From: an uncultured Alphaproteobacteria bacterium
Lineage (GTDB): Bacteria; Pseudomonadota; Alphaproteobacteria; Thalassobaculales; Thalassobaculaceae
DNA: 44,749 nt
Direction of reading: 5' to 3'
NCBI GenBank assembly: GCA_902629125.1
Contig: CACOPQ010000017.1
Coordinates: 1 to 44,749, forward strand
Of the stretch, positions 1 to 10,048 are shown one piece after another. The notes beneath the pieces are model-generated. The model was not told the origin of the DNA and made no database searches. It was given only the letters and a program-made list of their open reading frames with translations. The position numbers were made by a program, and so were the translations under genes. The number at the start of each line of letters is the position of its first letter. The stretch's first letter is position 1.

Positions 1-1062
1 CACACAGAGAATTTTGAACTATTTTTGAGTAGATTTTCAGCACCGTATAATACTCTAGAAAATTCCATAAAAAACTTTACTCCAACCATGTTGCAACAAT
101 GGACATCCAACTTAGGGATCGAAACTTTCGAGGGAAGTTCGAAAAGAGTATTCCCACGAGAAATGAAAGCTTCTCCTCTTCTGAGAAAATGGCATGCACG
201 CTTGAGTAGGCAATTTCTTAAAACGCATCTAAATTATAAATGGTTGGGTTGGAACGATAATGGGTCACTTTTGTTTTCATGTCCCTCAGGGATTTACGAA
301 CATACTCCCATAGCAACTATACTGGCACTTGGGGGTATGAGTTGGCCACGGCTTGGAAGTGACGGAAACTGGTTAAATTTATTTAAAAAGAATGGAATAA
401 CCGTCAGGGAATTTTTTCCAACTAATTGCGGATTTCATTTCGACTGGTCGAATATTTTTCGTGAACGATTTTCAGGATCTCCAATAAAATCATGTAGAGT
501 AACCGTCGACGGAAAAGCTATTTTGGGTGATTTAGTAATTACGGATTATGGTTTGGAGGGAACTCCTGTTTACGCTCATTCAGAGCCACTACAAGAACAA
601 ATTCGAACCAATGGTTATGGAAAAATTACAATTGACCTGCACCCACATATCAATATTGAAAGCCTTATTGAAAGGCTTTCGTCTAAAAAGTCAAAAATAT
701 CTTTGTCGAGTTACTTGAGAAAAACTGCCAAATTAAATGCCATTAAAGCCTCCTTGCTGCGGGAGTTTTTGAACGAGGAGACTTTTAAAGAACCAAACTT
801 ACTAGGACGGGAAATTAAATCCCTTGTTTTACAAACGGAAAAAAGCCAGCCTATTGAAAGGGCAATAAGTAGTGGTGGAGGAGTTAAATTCACTGAAGTT
901 GACGATGTTCTCATGCTGAAGGCATACCCTGGAATTTTTCTAGCAGGCGAAATGTTAGATTGGAATGCTCCGACCGGAGGTTATTTAATCAACGGGTGTT
1001 TAGCTCTCGGACGGCAAGCAGGATTAGGCGCTATTAAATGGATACGAGAAAACTTTAATTAA
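1..1062 (+). CDS. FAD-dependent oxidoreductase, TIGR03862/HI0933-like, 5'-truncated by window edge
   Basis: The reading frame is open to base 1 (His-Thr-Glu-Asn-Phe-Glu-Leu ahead of the TTG at 25), so the gene begins left of the window. About 50 residues, including the N-terminal GxGxxG dinucleotide site, are missing. What is visible matches flavoproteins of the HI0933/BaiN type: FEGSSKRVFPREMKASPLLR near the start, the internal GLEGTPVY segment, and the C-terminal FAD-binding FLAGEMLDWNAPTGGYLING. Full members are about 390-400 residues, which fits. The biochemical reaction of this subfamily is not established. The 3' end overlaps the convergent LLM oxidoreductase gene by 8 bp. Family assignment is confident; function is not. 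Confidence 0.85.
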   Translation, partial: HTENFELFLSRFSAPYNTLENSIKNFTPTMLQQWTSNLGIETFEGSSKRVFPREMKASPLLRKWHARLSRQFLKTHLNYKWLGWNDNGSLLFSCPSGIYEHTPIATILALGGMSWPRLGSDGNWLNLFKKNGITVREFFPTNCGFHFDWSNIFRERFSGSPIKSCRVTVDGKAILGDLVITDYGLEGTPVYAHSEPLQEQIRTNGYGKITIDLHPHINIESLIERLSSKKSKISLSSYLRKTAKLNAIKASLLREFLNEETFKEPNLLGREIKSLVLQTEKSQPIERAISSGGGVKFTEVDDVLMLKAYPGIFLAGEMLDWNAPTGGYLINGCLALGRQAGLGAIKWIRENFN

Positions 1063-1906
1063 GATTCTTCATTAATGACGCATACTTATCCAACAGCAGA
1101 AGAACATCTTTTTCGGAACTCGATGGTAAAGAAAATATAACTCTCTGGACGCCCGCGTCTCTATACCGCGGTAGCGTAGTGAGATCATCTTCCACGCCAA
1201 AAATTGTAATCGGCAAGCTATCAGGGTTTCTCCCGGCTAACTTGGCCATTTCTCTAAATTCAGAAAGTTTATCTATGACACTATCATAAGCCGGGCGTTT
1301 AGCATGGGGTATCCAACCATCACCATAAGCTATCGCTCGTTTAGCCCCATGTGGAAAGGCGCCTCCAACAATTATCGGTGGATGTGGCTTTTGTATTGGT
1401 TTTGGATTAGAGATTATTTCAGAGAACTTAACAAATTTACCCTGATAGGTAGCGTACTCATTAACCCAGATCTCCCGCATCGCCTCTAAGCGTTCTTTAA
1501 GCAATGACATCCTAGTACTATAATCTGTGCCATGATTCCCCATTTCCTCAGAATTCCATCCAGCTCCCACCCCAAATAAAAAACGTCCTGAGGACATCTG
1601 ATCAAGAGAGGCAACTAATTTTGCAGTTTGGATAGGGTCTCTCTGGACGACAAGACAAATACCTGTGGCTATTTTAAGAGAGGTCGTTACTGCAGCTGCC
1701 ACCGACAACGTAACGAAAGGATCCATCACATCATGGTATTTTTCTGGAAGTTTTCCACCCTTTGGAAAATCTGAATTCCTAGAAACCGGTATATGAGAGT
1801 GTTCTGGCGCCCAAAGCGACTCGTAGCCACGCTCCTCTAAGGCCATAGCCAAGCGGGTAGGAGTAATAGAATATTGCGTGAAGAATACCGCAACGCCGGC
1901 CTTCAT
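1055..1906 (-). CDS. LLM-class flavin-dependent oxidoreductase (TIGR03619-like)
   Basis: A 283-residue luciferase-like monooxygenase-fold protein. The signs are the first-strand segment KAGVAVFFTQYS, SLWAPEHSHIP, the middle RDPIQTAKLVASLDQMSSGR with FGVGAGWNSEEM, and PHPPIIVGGAFPHGAKRAI. This class uses FMN or F420 to oxidise or reduce varied substrates; the substrate here is unknown. I chose the ATG at 1906, preceded by GGCAGG, over a TTG five codons upstream, because Met-Lys-Ala begins the first barrel strand directly. The Lrp/AsnC gene ends 30 bp upstream on the same strand, so the two may be co-transcribed. Whether it uses F420 or FMN cannot be judged from sequence alone. Confidence 0.85.
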   Translation of the reverse strand: MKAGVAVFFTQYSITPTRLAMALEERGYESLWAPEHSHIPVSRNSDFPKGGKLPEKYHDVMDPFVTLSVAAAVTTSLKIATGICLVVQRDPIQTAKLVASLDQMSSGRFLFGVGAGWNSEEMGNHGTDYSTRMSLLKERLEAMREIWVNEYATYQGKFVKFSEIISNPKPIQKPHPPIIVGGAFPHGAKRAIAYGDGWIPHAKRPAYDSVIDKLSEFREMAKLAGRNPDSLPITIFGVEDDLTTLPRYRDAGVQRVIFSLPSSSEKDVLLLLDKYASLMKNLN

Positions 1907-1936
1907 TAGAGCACCTGCCAATAAGTGCTTTCGAAT

Positions 1937-2386
1937 CTAAATGGGAAGGGCATTTGTATGTTTAATAACTTCCATAGAAAAGCTAGAAGTCACATCTGTT
2001 AGAGTTGTTTTTTCAACCATATTTTTATAAAAATTGTCAAACTGCTGCATATCAGCGACAACTATTTTCAAGAGATAATCCACTTCTCCTGCCATCCGGT
2101 GGAATTCTTGAACCTCCGGCATCGCTTTTACAAATTCAGCAAAACGTTCTAACCAAGGCCCTGAATGTTCGCCAGTTTTTATCATCATGAATACTGTCAA
2201 GCCTAGTCCGAGCTTTGCTGGATTAAGTACTGCTTCCTGTCGCAAAATAATACCATCGGCTTGAAGTTTATTAATGCGCTTCCAGCAAGGCGAGGTGGAT
2301 AAACCTACACGCTGCGCCACCTCTGTTACAGATAAGCCACTGTCCTCTTGCAGCACCCTTAATATTTTCAAGTCCATATTATCCAT
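1937..2386 (-). CDS. Lrp/AsnC-family transcriptional regulator
   Basis: A protein of about 149 residues with the standard Lrp/AsnC plan. The N-terminal helix-turn-helix (MDLKILRVLQEDSGLSVTEV, then GLSTSPCWKRINKL, about residues 4-40) is followed by the RAM/AsnC ligand domain (VFMMIKTGEHSG, AGEVDYLLKIVVADMQQF). The family forms dimers to octamers and answers to amino acids. I start at the ATG at 2386 (MDNMDLK), where family members usually begin; in-frame ATG (2410) and further upstream codons exist, but no start here has a strong ribosome site. It lies downstream of gltD on the same strand, with 170 bp between. Lrp controls gltBD in E. coli, so gltBD is a reasonable target, but this is inferred only from position. 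Confidence 0.88.
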   Translation of the reverse strand: MDNMDLKILRVLQEDSGLSVTEVAQRVGLSTSPCWKRINKLQADGIILRQEAVLNPAKLGLGLTVFMMIKTGEHSGPWLERFAEFVKAMPEVQEFHRMAGEVDYLLKIVVADMQQFDNFYKNMVEKTTLTDVTSSFSMEVIKHTNALPI

Positions 2387-2556
2387 CGTATCGGCCCAAA
2401 TATTTTTCATGATTGATATAAATCGTGGTAAATTATGGCAGATTTTGCCAATATATTTCAACTAAAAGAAATTTTTTCTTAGCACTAGTATTTTATAGAA
2501 ACGATGGAGAAGTTTTCAAATATTCTTTGAGCTAAAAAATAATGTCTTTTTTTAGT

Positions 2557-3999
2557 TTAATCAGGAAGTGTAGACATTCCCATTAGATGCTCGTCAACAG
2601 CTCTAGCCGCTCTTCTTCCTTCTTTTATCGCCCATACTACGAGTGATTGGCCTCTCCGCATATCCCCAGCAACAAATACGTTTTCTTGAGATGTTTTATA
2701 CGAGGTTTCATCTGCTTTGACATTTCCCCGTTCATCGAGCGCAACGTCTAACTCGTCAAGCAAGCCTGCGGGTTTAGGGTGAACAAACCCCATAGCTAAA
2801 AGAACCAAATCCGCCTTTAAATGAAACTCTGTCGCTGGAAGTTCGACCATGGAAAATTGACCGTTTTCGTTTTGCTTCCACTCGTTGCGCACTAATTCAA
2901 GGCCGGTTAACCTTCCACCTTCACCCGTAAAGGCTTTTGTTGCAACTGACCAATCACGCTCTGCTCCTTCCAAATGCGATGAGGAGGTTCGCAGTTTCAG
3001 AGGCCAATTCGGCCAACTTAGGGCCTTATTTTCCATCTCTGGCGGCTTTGGCATAACCTCTAGTTGAGTTACCGAAGCGGCTCCTTGTCTAATGGATGTA
3101 CCAACACAGTCTGATCCCGTATCTCCACCGCCGATAACAACTACATGCTTACCACCCGCTAATATTGTTCTATTGTCCGTCACATCTTCGCCGGCAATAC
3201 GTCTGTTTTGCTGTGCAAGAAAATCCATAGCGTAATGTACACCATCTAAGTCGCGGCCAGGCACTTCTAAATTACGCGGCGTTTCGGATCCTCCTGTGAG
3301 AACCATAGCGTCAAAAGTTTCTAAAATATCAGCTGTTGAGACATCTATTCCAATTTCAGTGTTCCCAATAAAAGTCACACCTTCTGCACGCATTTGTTCT
3401 ATGCGTCGATCAATTAAATGTTTCTCCATTTTAAAATCTGGTATCCCGTATCTGAGCAAGCCCCCAAAAGTTGAATTCCTCTCGAAGAGGGATACCGAAT
3501 GCCCAACTCGGGCAAGTTGTTGAGAACACGCTAGACCGGCGGGTCCCGAACCAATAACTGCGACTTTTTTACCAGTTTTACTATGGCTAATCTTTGGGGT
3601 TACCCATCCCTCATTCCATCCCCGGTCGATAATTGCACACTCTATACTCTTTATGGTGACTGGCTTGTCTGTAATGTTCAGAGTACAAGATGCTTCGCAG
3701 GGAGCTGGGCAAACCCGACCCGTGAACTCCGGGAAATTATTCGTGCTGTGTAGTGCTTCTAGTGCCGCTTTCCAGTTTTCTCCATAGATAAGATCGTTCC
3801 AATCCGGAATAAGGTTGTTTACAGGACAACCGTTGTGGCAAAACGGGATGCCACAGTCCATGCATCGTGCACTCTGTCTTTTGATATCATTATTGGACAG
3901 CGGAACAATAAATTCTTTGTAATGTTTAACTCGTTCATCAACCGGAGCGTAGCTGCGATCCAGCCGATCAAACTCCATAAAACCCGTTACCTTACCCAT
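2557..3999 (-). CDS. gltD: Glutamate synthase [NADPH] small subunit
   Basis: A 480-residue GltD. It takes electrons from NADPH through FAD and iron-sulfur clusters to GltB, which makes two glutamates from glutamine and 2-oxoglutarate. The N-terminal cluster cysteines are visible as CMDCGIPFC with a following Cys (C46, C49, C54, C58) and CPAPCEASC (C97, C101, C105). Rossmann sites follow: FAD-binding [12 protein letters not shown] (about 146-157) and NADPH-binding [12 protein letters not shown] (about 286-297). The C-terminal [20 protein letters not shown] closes the FAD site. Length is normal for the family. The start lies 2 bp after the gltB stop, so translation is probably coupled. Assignment is firm. 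Confidence 0.97.
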   Translation of the reverse strand: MGKVTGFMEFDRLDRSYAPVDERVKHYKEFIVPLSNNDIKRQSARCMDCGIPFCHNGCPVNNLIPDWNDLIYGENWKAALEALHSTNNFPEFTGRVCPAPCEASCTLNITDKPVTIKSIECAIIDRGWNEGWVTPKISHSKTGKKVAVIGSGPAGLACSQQLARVGHSVSLFERNSTFGGLLRYGIPDFKMEKHLIDRRIEQMRAEGVTFIGNTEIGIDVSTADILETFDAMVLTGGSETPRNLEVPGRDLDGVHYAMDFLAQQNRRIAGEDVTDNRTILAGGKHVVVIGGGDTGSDCVGTSIRQGAASVTQLEVMPKPPEMENKALSWPNWPLKLRTSSSHLEGAERDWSVATKAFTGEGGRLTGLELVRNEWKQNENGQFSMVELPATEFHLKADLVLLAMGFVHPKPAGLLDELDVALDERGNVKADETSYKTSQENVFVAGDMRRGQSLVVWAIKEGRRAARAVDEHLMGMSTLPD

Positions 4000-4001
4000 A
4001 T

Positions 4002-7000
4002 TTACTCGCCTGCCATAACATTCAGCTCATGACCATTAGTTTGGGACACTTGTTTTCGCTCCAGCAGTGCCCGTCGAAAATCTATCGGGCATACCTTCTT
4101 AAAAAGCGGTAAATAACTATCCCATAAACTTAAAATTTTAGAAGCTTTAATACTATTGGTCTCTTTAAAATGCTTGTTGATTAAGTATTTAAGCCTTCCT
4201 TCGTCAAAGTCCATCATTTCGTTAAATACATCTCCGTTGAAGGGTGCGTCAACGGCATCTCTTTCTATCGGTTCTATTTCAACCATCGACATGTTGCACT
4301 TAATTTCAAAGTCATGGGTCTCGTCTAAAACATACGCGATACCCCCGCTCATTCCTGCCGCAAAATTCAATCCTGTGGAGCCAAGTACTACGACAACACC
4401 CCCTGTCATGTATTCGCAACAATGATCCCCAACGCCTTCTACTACAGCTACCGCGCCGGAGTTACGAACGGCAAAGCGCTCGCCTGCTACCCCTCTAAAG
4501 AAGCACTCGCCCTCTATAGCTCCATAAAGTACTGTGTTACCAACGATAATGTTTTGCTCTGCAGCAAAGTTCCCCGTTTTGGGTGGGTAAATGGATATTT
4601 TTCCACCCGACAGGCCTTTACCAACATAGTCATTACCACCACCCTCGACCTCTAAGCTGATACCCCTGGCTAAGAAAGCACCGAGACTTTGACCAGCACT
4701 CCCCTTTAGTTTGATGGATATTGTTTCATCAGGGAGCCCCTCGTGCCCATATTTTTTTGCCACTTCTCCTGACAACATGGTTGCGGTGGAGCGATCTGTA
4801 TTTTTAACAGGCAGGTCAATTTTAACGGGCATTCCAGACTTTAGAGAAGTTTGGGACTTTTCAATCAAAAGATGATCTATAACGTTTTCCAAGCCGTGAT
4901 CTTGCGCTTCACAATGCCGTATCGCTACTCCCTCCCTTTCTTTAATTACGTGCAAAATCTTCGATAAGTCGACGTTTTTAGCTTTCCAATGTTCCACAAC
5001 GGGTTCAATACCTAAAAACTCCCGTCTGCCGATCATTTCATCAATCGTTCTAAATCCCATGTTTGACATTATTTCCCGAACATCCTCCGCCAAAAACATG
5101 AAGAAGTTAATTACATGGTCTGGCTGGCCGGTAAACAATTTACGAAGTTCAACGTCTTGAGTAGCTACTCCGACAGGACAAGTATTCAAATGACATTTCC
5201 TCATCATTATGCAGCCAGAGGAAACTAGAGCTGCCGTCGCTATACCAAACTCATCGGCGCCCAGTAAAGCGCCAATCACTATGTCTCTTCCGGTGCGAAA
5301 TCCGCCATCCGCTTGCACAACAATTCGCCCTCTAAGCTCATTTCTCACGAGTGTTTCGTGCGTTTCTGCCAAGCCTATTTCCCATGGACTCCCAGCGTGC
5401 TGGATGGAGGTTATCGGGCTAGCACCTGTCCCGCCATCGAAGCCCGAGATGGTGACGTGATCTGCGTGGGCTTTGGATACTCCCGCCGCTACCGTTCCTA
5501 CACCTAATTCGGATACAAGTTTCACACTAACCCGCGCTTCTGGATTAACATTTTTTAAGTCAAATATAAGCTGAGCTAGGTCCTCAATCGAATAGATGTC
5601 GTGGTGGGGAGGCGGCGAGATAAGGCCTACACCGGGGGTTGAGTTTCTTACCCGTCCAATCCATTCGTCAACTTTATGGCCTGGTAATTGGCCTCCTTCA
5701 CCCGGTTTTGCTCCTTGCGCCATTTTGATTTGTATATCTGTTGCGTTTACAAGATACTCCGTTGTCACACCAAATCTGCCAGAAGCTACCTGTTTAATCC
5801 TAGACAGCATCGAATCGCCGTTCTCTAGCGGTGTAAATCTAACTCTATCCTCGCCGCCTTCCCCGCTGTTGGATCTACCACCTATCCTATTCATCGCTAT
5901 GGCGAGCGTTGTGTGCGCCTCCCAGGAAATAGATCCAAAGGACATTGCTCCAGTTGCAAACCTCTTTACAATTTCTGAGGCAGGCTCTACTTGCTCTATC
6001 GAAATTGGGGTATCCGAGTACTTCAATTCGAAAAGCCCGCGCAGATTTCGGAGTTTTCTAGTCTGGTCGTTCATTTTTTTTGCATAGGCCTTGTATCGGC
6101 GGTACTCACCAGATCGAGCAGCGTGCTGCAATCCAGCAATCGTTTCTGGAGTCCATGCGTGCTCTTCTCCTCGAATTCGGAAAGCTAAATCACCACCAAC
6201 TTCAAGCGCACCGCTGAATTCGAGTACTCCTTCATAAGCTATTGCATGTCTGCGGACAGCCTCTTTTGCAACACCCTCCAATCCAATTCCACCAATTGCA
6301 GACTTAGCCCCAACAAAGTATTTCTTAAGGAAGCTTTCGTTCAAACCCACGGCGTCAAATACCTGAGCCCCACTGTAGGACTGGTAGGTAGATATCCCCA
6401 TTTTTGACATCACTTTAAGCATACCTTTTGATATCGCCTTAATATATTTTTCATGGAGGCTTTCTGGCGTGAGACCGCTGTCTAATGTTATTGATAAGTT
6501 CGACAGCGTTGCAAAAGCGAGGTATGGGTTTATTGCCTCTGCCCCGAAGCCAGCTAGAAGACAAAAGTCGTGAACGCGCCTCACTTCACCCGTTTCTACG
6601 ACTAAACCAACACTAGTTCTGAGGCCCTTACGTATTAGATGATGATGCAAACCTGAGGTTGCTAGGAGCGAGGGGATAGCAATCTTATCGGAACAGACTC
6701 CTCTGTCTGACAAAATGAGAATGTTAACACCACTTGAAATCAACTTTTCTGTCTCATGGAATATCTTTTCCAGTGCAGGCGCCATACCTTCGGCGCCTTC
6801 TTTAGCTGGATATGTTATATCTACAGTCTCAGTGCGCAACTTCGGGTTATAAACAGCTCCGATATTCCTTATCTTTTCCAAATCTGCGTCATTAATAATC
6901 GGCTTTTCTAGCTCTAATCTTAGCTTACAGCTAGCATCGTCCAACTCAAGCAAGTTGGGTCGAGGTCCAATATAGGAAAGCAAGGACATAACCATCTCTT

Positions 7001-8639
7001 CCCTAATAGGATCAATAGGTGGGTTAGTTACCTGAGCAAAACATTGTTTAAAATAATCAAAGAGCAGTTTGGGTTTATCAGAGAGAACAGCGATCGGAGT
7101 ATCCCGCCCCATTGAGCCTATTGGGTCTTCGCCATTTAGTCCCATTGGGGTCAAAAAATTTTTTATATCCTCTTGGGTATAACCGAATGCCTGCTGCCTA
7201 TTAATTAGTCCGTCCTGCTCGATGGTGCTTAAATCATTATTACTTTCCAAGTCAGCTAGCGTTATCTTTGTCTTATCCAACCAAGTTTGATAAGGGTGCG
7301 CCCGAGCTAGAGATAATTTAAGCTCTTCATCACTTATAATTCTGCCCTCTTCTAAATCTAGAAGAAGCATTTTACCCGGTTGCAAACGCCATTTCTGCAC
7401 CACATTTTCGTCGGGCACTGGAATAACACCGTCTTCCGACCCCATTATAAGTAGATCATCGGTTGTGACCATGTATCTGGCTGGCCTCAAACCATTCCTG
7501 TCTAAGGTCGCACCAACTTGCTTACCGTCAGTAAACGCCATCGCGGCGGGCCCATCCCAAGGCTCCATAAGGGCTGCATTGTACTCGTAGAATGCCCTTC
7601 TATCTGGATCCATGAGCGGGTTATTATTCCAAGCCTCTGGAATCATCATCATCATTGCCTGCGCTAGTGAATAGCCAGAGGCAACCAGCAGCTCAAGAGT
7701 ATTATCGAAAGAGGCCGAGTCAGAGGCTCCTTCCGGAATTAAGGGCCATAGCTTTTCTAAATCGTCCCCAAGAACAGATGAAGATAGCGTAGATCTGCGC
7801 GCCGCCACCCAATTAGCATTTCCCCTTACCGTATTTATTTCTCCATTATGACACAGATAGCGGAACGGTTGTGCTAACTTCCACGAAGGGAAAGTATTTG
7901 TTGAAAACCTTTGGTGGATCAGCGCAAGTGCTGTTTCTGTTCGCGGATCAGCCAGGTCCAAGTAATATTTATCAAGGTTATTGCATAACACCATGCCCTT
8001 GTATGAGAGCGTTCTCGTTGACAAGGATGCTATGTAAAATGATGTTATGTCTTTTTGATGTTCTAATTGGCTCTCAAGAAGCGCCCGGTTTTCGATTACT
8101 TTCCTTACAACGTAGAGCTTTCTCTCAAATAAGTCTTGATCTAAATCCGCACCATTACCACTTAAGAACACCTGATAAATCAGGGGTTCATTTGGTCTCA
8201 CGCTTTCACCTAAGCATGTGTTGTCAGTAGGCACAGAACGCCAGCCCAGAACTTTTAACCCCTCGCTTACGACTACCTCTTCTACAAGCTTAGTACAAAA
8301 TGCATGAGCGTCTGGGTGATTTGGGATAAACAGCATTCCCACACCATATTTACCAATATCGGGGAGCGAAACACCCTCAAGCGCCATCGCTTCACGGAGC
8401 AAGTTATCGGGTGTTTGCATTAATATTCCTGCACCATCACCAGCCAGGGGATCAGCCCCTACTGCCCCACGATGGTCAAGATTCTCCAATATCTGCAGGG
8501 CTTGTTTAATTAAGTGGTGACTTTTGTGCCCTTTGATATTGGCGATGAAACCAAAACCACAATTGTCGTGCTCATAGGTTGGGTCGTACAAACCGTCGCT
8601 TCCTGCGTCGCTTAAGCGCTTGTCCTCTTTCAAATCCAA
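4002..8639 (-). CDS. gltB: Glutamate synthase [NADPH] large subunit
   Basis: A 1545-residue GltB, the glutamine amidotransferase and synthase subunit. Cys27 in EHDNCGFGF is the expected catalytic N-terminal Cys, exposed when the 26-residue propeptide is cleaved. The glutaminase domain includes [12 protein letters not shown] and [12 protein letters not shown]. The FMN/synthase barrel has [11 protein letters not shown] and [13 protein letters not shown]. The 3Fe-4S cysteines are in [15 protein letters not shown] (about residues 1143-1154), and the C-terminal GXGXG beta-helix has [20 protein letters not shown]. The start is a TTG: no ATG or GTG lies before the conserved N-terminal block, and a GGGGAAAA stretch sits just upstream. 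It is the first gene of gltB-gltD. All catalytic landmarks are present, so it should be functional. Confidence 0.97.
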   Translation of the reverse strand: MDLKEDKRLSDAGSDGLYDPTYEHDNCGFGFIANIKGHKSHHLIKQALQILENLDHRGAVGADPLAGDGAGILMQTPDNLLREAMALEGVSLPDIGKYGVGMLFIPNHPDAHAFCTKLVEEVVVSEGLKVLGWRSVPTDNTCLGESVRPNEPLIYQVFLSGNGADLDQDLFERKLYVVRKVIENRALLESQLEHQKDITSFYIASLSTRTLSYKGMVLCNNLDKYYLDLADPRTETALALIHQRFSTNTFPSWKLAQPFRYLCHNGEINTVRGNANWVAARRSTLSSSVLGDDLEKLWPLIPEGASDSASFDNTLELLVASGYSLAQAMMMMIPEAWNNNPLMDPDRRAFYEYNAALMEPWDGPAAMAFTDGKQVGATLDRNGLRPARYMVTTDDLLIMGSEDGVIPVPDENVVQKWRLQPGKMLLLDLEEGRIISDEELKLSLARAHPYQTWLDKTKITLADLESNNDLSTIEQDGLINRQQAFGYTQEDIKNFLTPMGLNGEDPIGSMGRDTPIAVLSDKPKLLFDYFKQCFAQVTNPPIDPIREEMVMSLLSYIGPRPNLLELDDASCKLRLELEKPIINDADLEKIRNIGAVYNPKLRTETVDITYPAKEGAEGMAPALEKIFHETEKLISSGVNILILSDRGVCSDKIAIPSLLATSGLHHHLIRKGLRTSVGLVVETGEVRRVHDFCLLAGFGAEAINPYLAFATLSNLSITLDSGLTPESLHEKYIKAISKGMLKVMSKMGISTYQSYSGAQVFDAVGLNESFLKKYFVGAKSAIGGIGLEGVAKEAVRRHAIAYEGVLEFSGALEVGGDLAFRIRGEEHAWTPETIAGLQHAARSGEYRRYKAYAKKMNDQTRKLRNLRGLFELKYSDTPISIEQVEPASEIVKRFATGAMSFGSISWEAHTTLAIAMNRIGGRSNSGEGGEDRVRFTPLENGDSMLSRIKQVASGRFGVTTEYLVNATDIQIKMAQGAKPGEGGQLPGHKVDEWIGRVRNSTPGVGLISPPPHHDIYSIEDLAQLIFDLKNVNPEARVSVKLVSELGVGTVAAGVSKAHADHVTISGFDGGTGASPITSIQHAGSPWEIGLAETHETLVRNELRGRIVVQADGGFRTGRDIVIGALLGADEFGIATAALVSSGCIMMRKCHLNTCPVGVATQDVELRKLFTGQPDHVINFFMFLAEDVREIMSNMGFRTIDEMIGRREFLGIEPVVEHWKAKNVDLSKILHVIKEREGVAIRHCEAQDHGLENVIDHLLIEKSQTSLKSGMPVKIDLPVKNTDRSTATMLSGEVAKKYGHEGLPDETISIKLKGSAGQSLGAFLARGISLEVEGGGNDYVGKGLSGGKISIYPPKTGNFAAEQNIIVGNTVLYGAIEGECFFRGVAGERFAVRNSGAVAVVEGVGDHCCEYMTGGVVVVLGSTGLNFAAGMSGGIAYVLDETHDFEIKCNMSMVEIEPIERDAVDAPFNGDVFNEMMDFDEGRLKYLINKHFKETNSIKASKILSLWDSYLPLFKKVCPIDFRRALLERKQVSQTNGHELNVMAGE

Positions 8640-8873
8640 AACTTTTCCCCAACCTTAACTTTTCGACAATCGAGCCGCGGGCGGTTTTTTACCATTTCCA
8701 ACGTTTGATTTTATCAAATTCATCCCCTGTCATGAGTATAGAGATCAAATGAAACGAATCCAGCGTCTAATGAAATCACCTTAGAAACTGCATCGCTCTC
8801 TACCCACAACGCGTTGTATTTGTTGAACTCTTTCATTTTCAACACACTATCCAGCAAAAATAAATAGGTCAGT

Positions 8874-8902
8874 AGTATTGTCGTATTTATAAAAAAAGTC
8901 AA
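8874..8902 (-). promoter_or_regulatory. Candidate sigma70-type promoter for gltBD
   Basis: On the minus strand TTGACT (8902-8897) and AATACT (8879-8874) are separated by 17 bp. This is a good -35 hexamer and a moderate -10 hexamer with ideal spacing, inside AT-rich DNA upstream of gltB. It would start transcription near 8867 and give a leader of about 230 nt. It was found by eye and not scored against background. Confidence 0.35.
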
Positions 8903-9111
8903 CAAATAATCTCATCATCAGACGCCATATCGATCAATAGCAAAGTGTGTGTACACCTCGGTTTTTGTTTACTTAGTCCATATAAAACTACTTTCCATGC
9001 AGGCAACTTTTAGTTAGTAACAAATTGTCGCGGCAATGCTTTAATGGGGGGAACGCACTTTATTTTTCATGCGTCTTCGCCTCTCCAAGCTATGGTTCCC
9101 GTGATTTACTT

Positions 9112-9140
9112 TTGATGTATTATTTCTATCATGGAGTAAT
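9112..9140 (+). promoter_or_regulatory. Candidate sigma70-type promoter for the TauD-family gene
   Basis: TTGATG (9112-9117) and AGTAAT (9135-9140) stand 17 bp apart, shortly upstream of the dioxygenase start. The match is moderate (TTGATG close to TTGACA; AGTAAT shares four of six with TATAAT). Such matches are common by chance in AT-rich DNA, so this is tentative. Confidence 0.25.
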
Positions 9141-9172
9141 AATAATTCGCAGAATACCTTAACGATAAAAGT

Positions 9173-10048
9173 TTGCAGCTAAAGGACACGCCTCAAGTGA
9201 GAAAATATCAACAAATTAAGGTAGTGCCACTTTCCTCCGCAATTGGTGCTGAAATTGGAAATGTAGATATCTCCAAAGATCTCTCATCAACCGTAATCAC
9301 TGAAATACGAAGCGCCCTATTAGATCATTTAGTCATCTTTTTCCGAGATCAGGATCTCTCGGACCCCGAACGTCATAAAATGTTTACGGAGTATTTTGGT
9401 GATTTATTTATCCATCCGAACTTTAATTTGGGGCAAAATAACCCAGAGATGGTCTACTTGACAAGAAGACCTGGTGATACAGCTGCTGCGGGAGAACGAT
9501 GGCACGCGGACACCACAATGATGGAAAATCCCCCCATGGGAGCTATTTTATTTGCTCTTGAGGTCCCCGATTGGGGTGGCGACACCTTGTTTGCAAATCA
9601 ATACATGGCTTTCGAAAACCTTTCTCAAGGCATGAAAAAATTATTAATAAACTTAAAGGCCGTTCATAATGACTCGCGCGTTGCAGGTCCTGCCGTTGGT
9701 TTAAATTCAAAACGAGCAACAAAAGTCAGGGAAGACGAAGACTGGACCTTAACCGAAAACTCTCATCCAGTTATCCGAACGCATCCTGAAACGCATAAAA
9801 AGTGTTTGTTTATTAACAGTATCTATGTACACCATTTTGAAGGAATGTCGGTTGAAGAGAGCCAAGGGCTTTTGGAATTCCTCTATACGGAGTCAACGAG
9901 ACCCGAATACAGTTGCAGGTTCCGCTGGAAGAATAATTCCGTGGCGTTTTGGGATAATAGATGTGTTCAGCACTTAGCTATTCACGACAATCACTCGGCA
10001 ACTCGTAAGATGCAGAGAACTCAAATTATTGGTGACGCTGTGATTTAG
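9173..10048 (+). CDS. TauD/TfdA-family Fe(II)/2-oxoglutarate dioxygenase
   Basis: A 291-residue alpha-ketoglutarate-dependent dioxygenase. The facial triad is visible: His111 and Asp113 in ERWHADTTM and His267 in FWDNRCVQHLA, with the 2-oxoglutarate-binding Arg in RKMQRTQI (about Arg282). The N-terminal IGAEIGNVDISKDLSS and the WGGDTLFANQYMAFENLS segment are typical of the TauD/TfdA group, which oxidises taurine, alkyl sulfates, phenoxyacids and other small acids with cleavage or hydroxylation. The actual substrate is unknown. The only upstream start in frame is TTG at 9173; GTG at 9197, with AAAGGA ahead of it, is an alternative. It stands alone on its strand, and its stop overlaps the convergent hydrolase stop. 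Confidence 0.92.
   Translation: MQLKDTPQVRKYQQIKVVPLSSAIGAEIGNVDISKDLSSTVITEIRSALLDHLVIFFRDQDLSDPERHKMFTEYFGDLFIHPNFNLGQNNPEMVYLTRRPGDTAAAGERWHADTTMMENPPMGAILFALEVPDWGGDTLFANQYMAFENLSQGMKKLLINLKAVHNDSRVAGPAVGLNSKRATKVREDEDWTLTENSHPVIRTHPETHKKCLFINSIYVHHFEGMSVEESQGLLEFLYTESTRPEYSCRFRWKNNSVAFWDNRCVQHLAIHDNHSATRKMQRTQIIGDAVI

Larger units (their letters stand above)
8640..9172. other. Divergent intergenic region between gltB and the TauD-family gene
   Basis: These 533 bp separate two divergently transcribed units. I see candidate sigma70-like promoters for both directions (listed separately). A leftward frame of about 61 codons (8720-8905) lacks a convincing ribosome site and any recognisable protein motif, so I do not call it a gene. 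No terminator, RNA gene or repeat of note was found. If the gltB promoter is right, gltB has a leader of roughly 230 nt. Confidence 0.6.

Noticed and set aside
5596-6087. Rightward frame of 163 codons opposite gltB
   Set aside because: It lies wholly antisense to conserved GltB synthase-domain sequence and is rich in Pro and Ser, as shadows of glycine-rich coding DNA often are.
7871-8230. Rightward frame of 119 codons opposite the gltB glutaminase domain
   Set aside because: Antisense to conserved coding sequence, with no ribosome site or recognisable motif.
8720-8905. Leftward 61-codon frame between gltB and the TauD-family gene
   Set aside because: Its start overlaps the best gltB promoter candidate, it has no ribosome site and its sequence matches no family I know. 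It may be non-coding leader.
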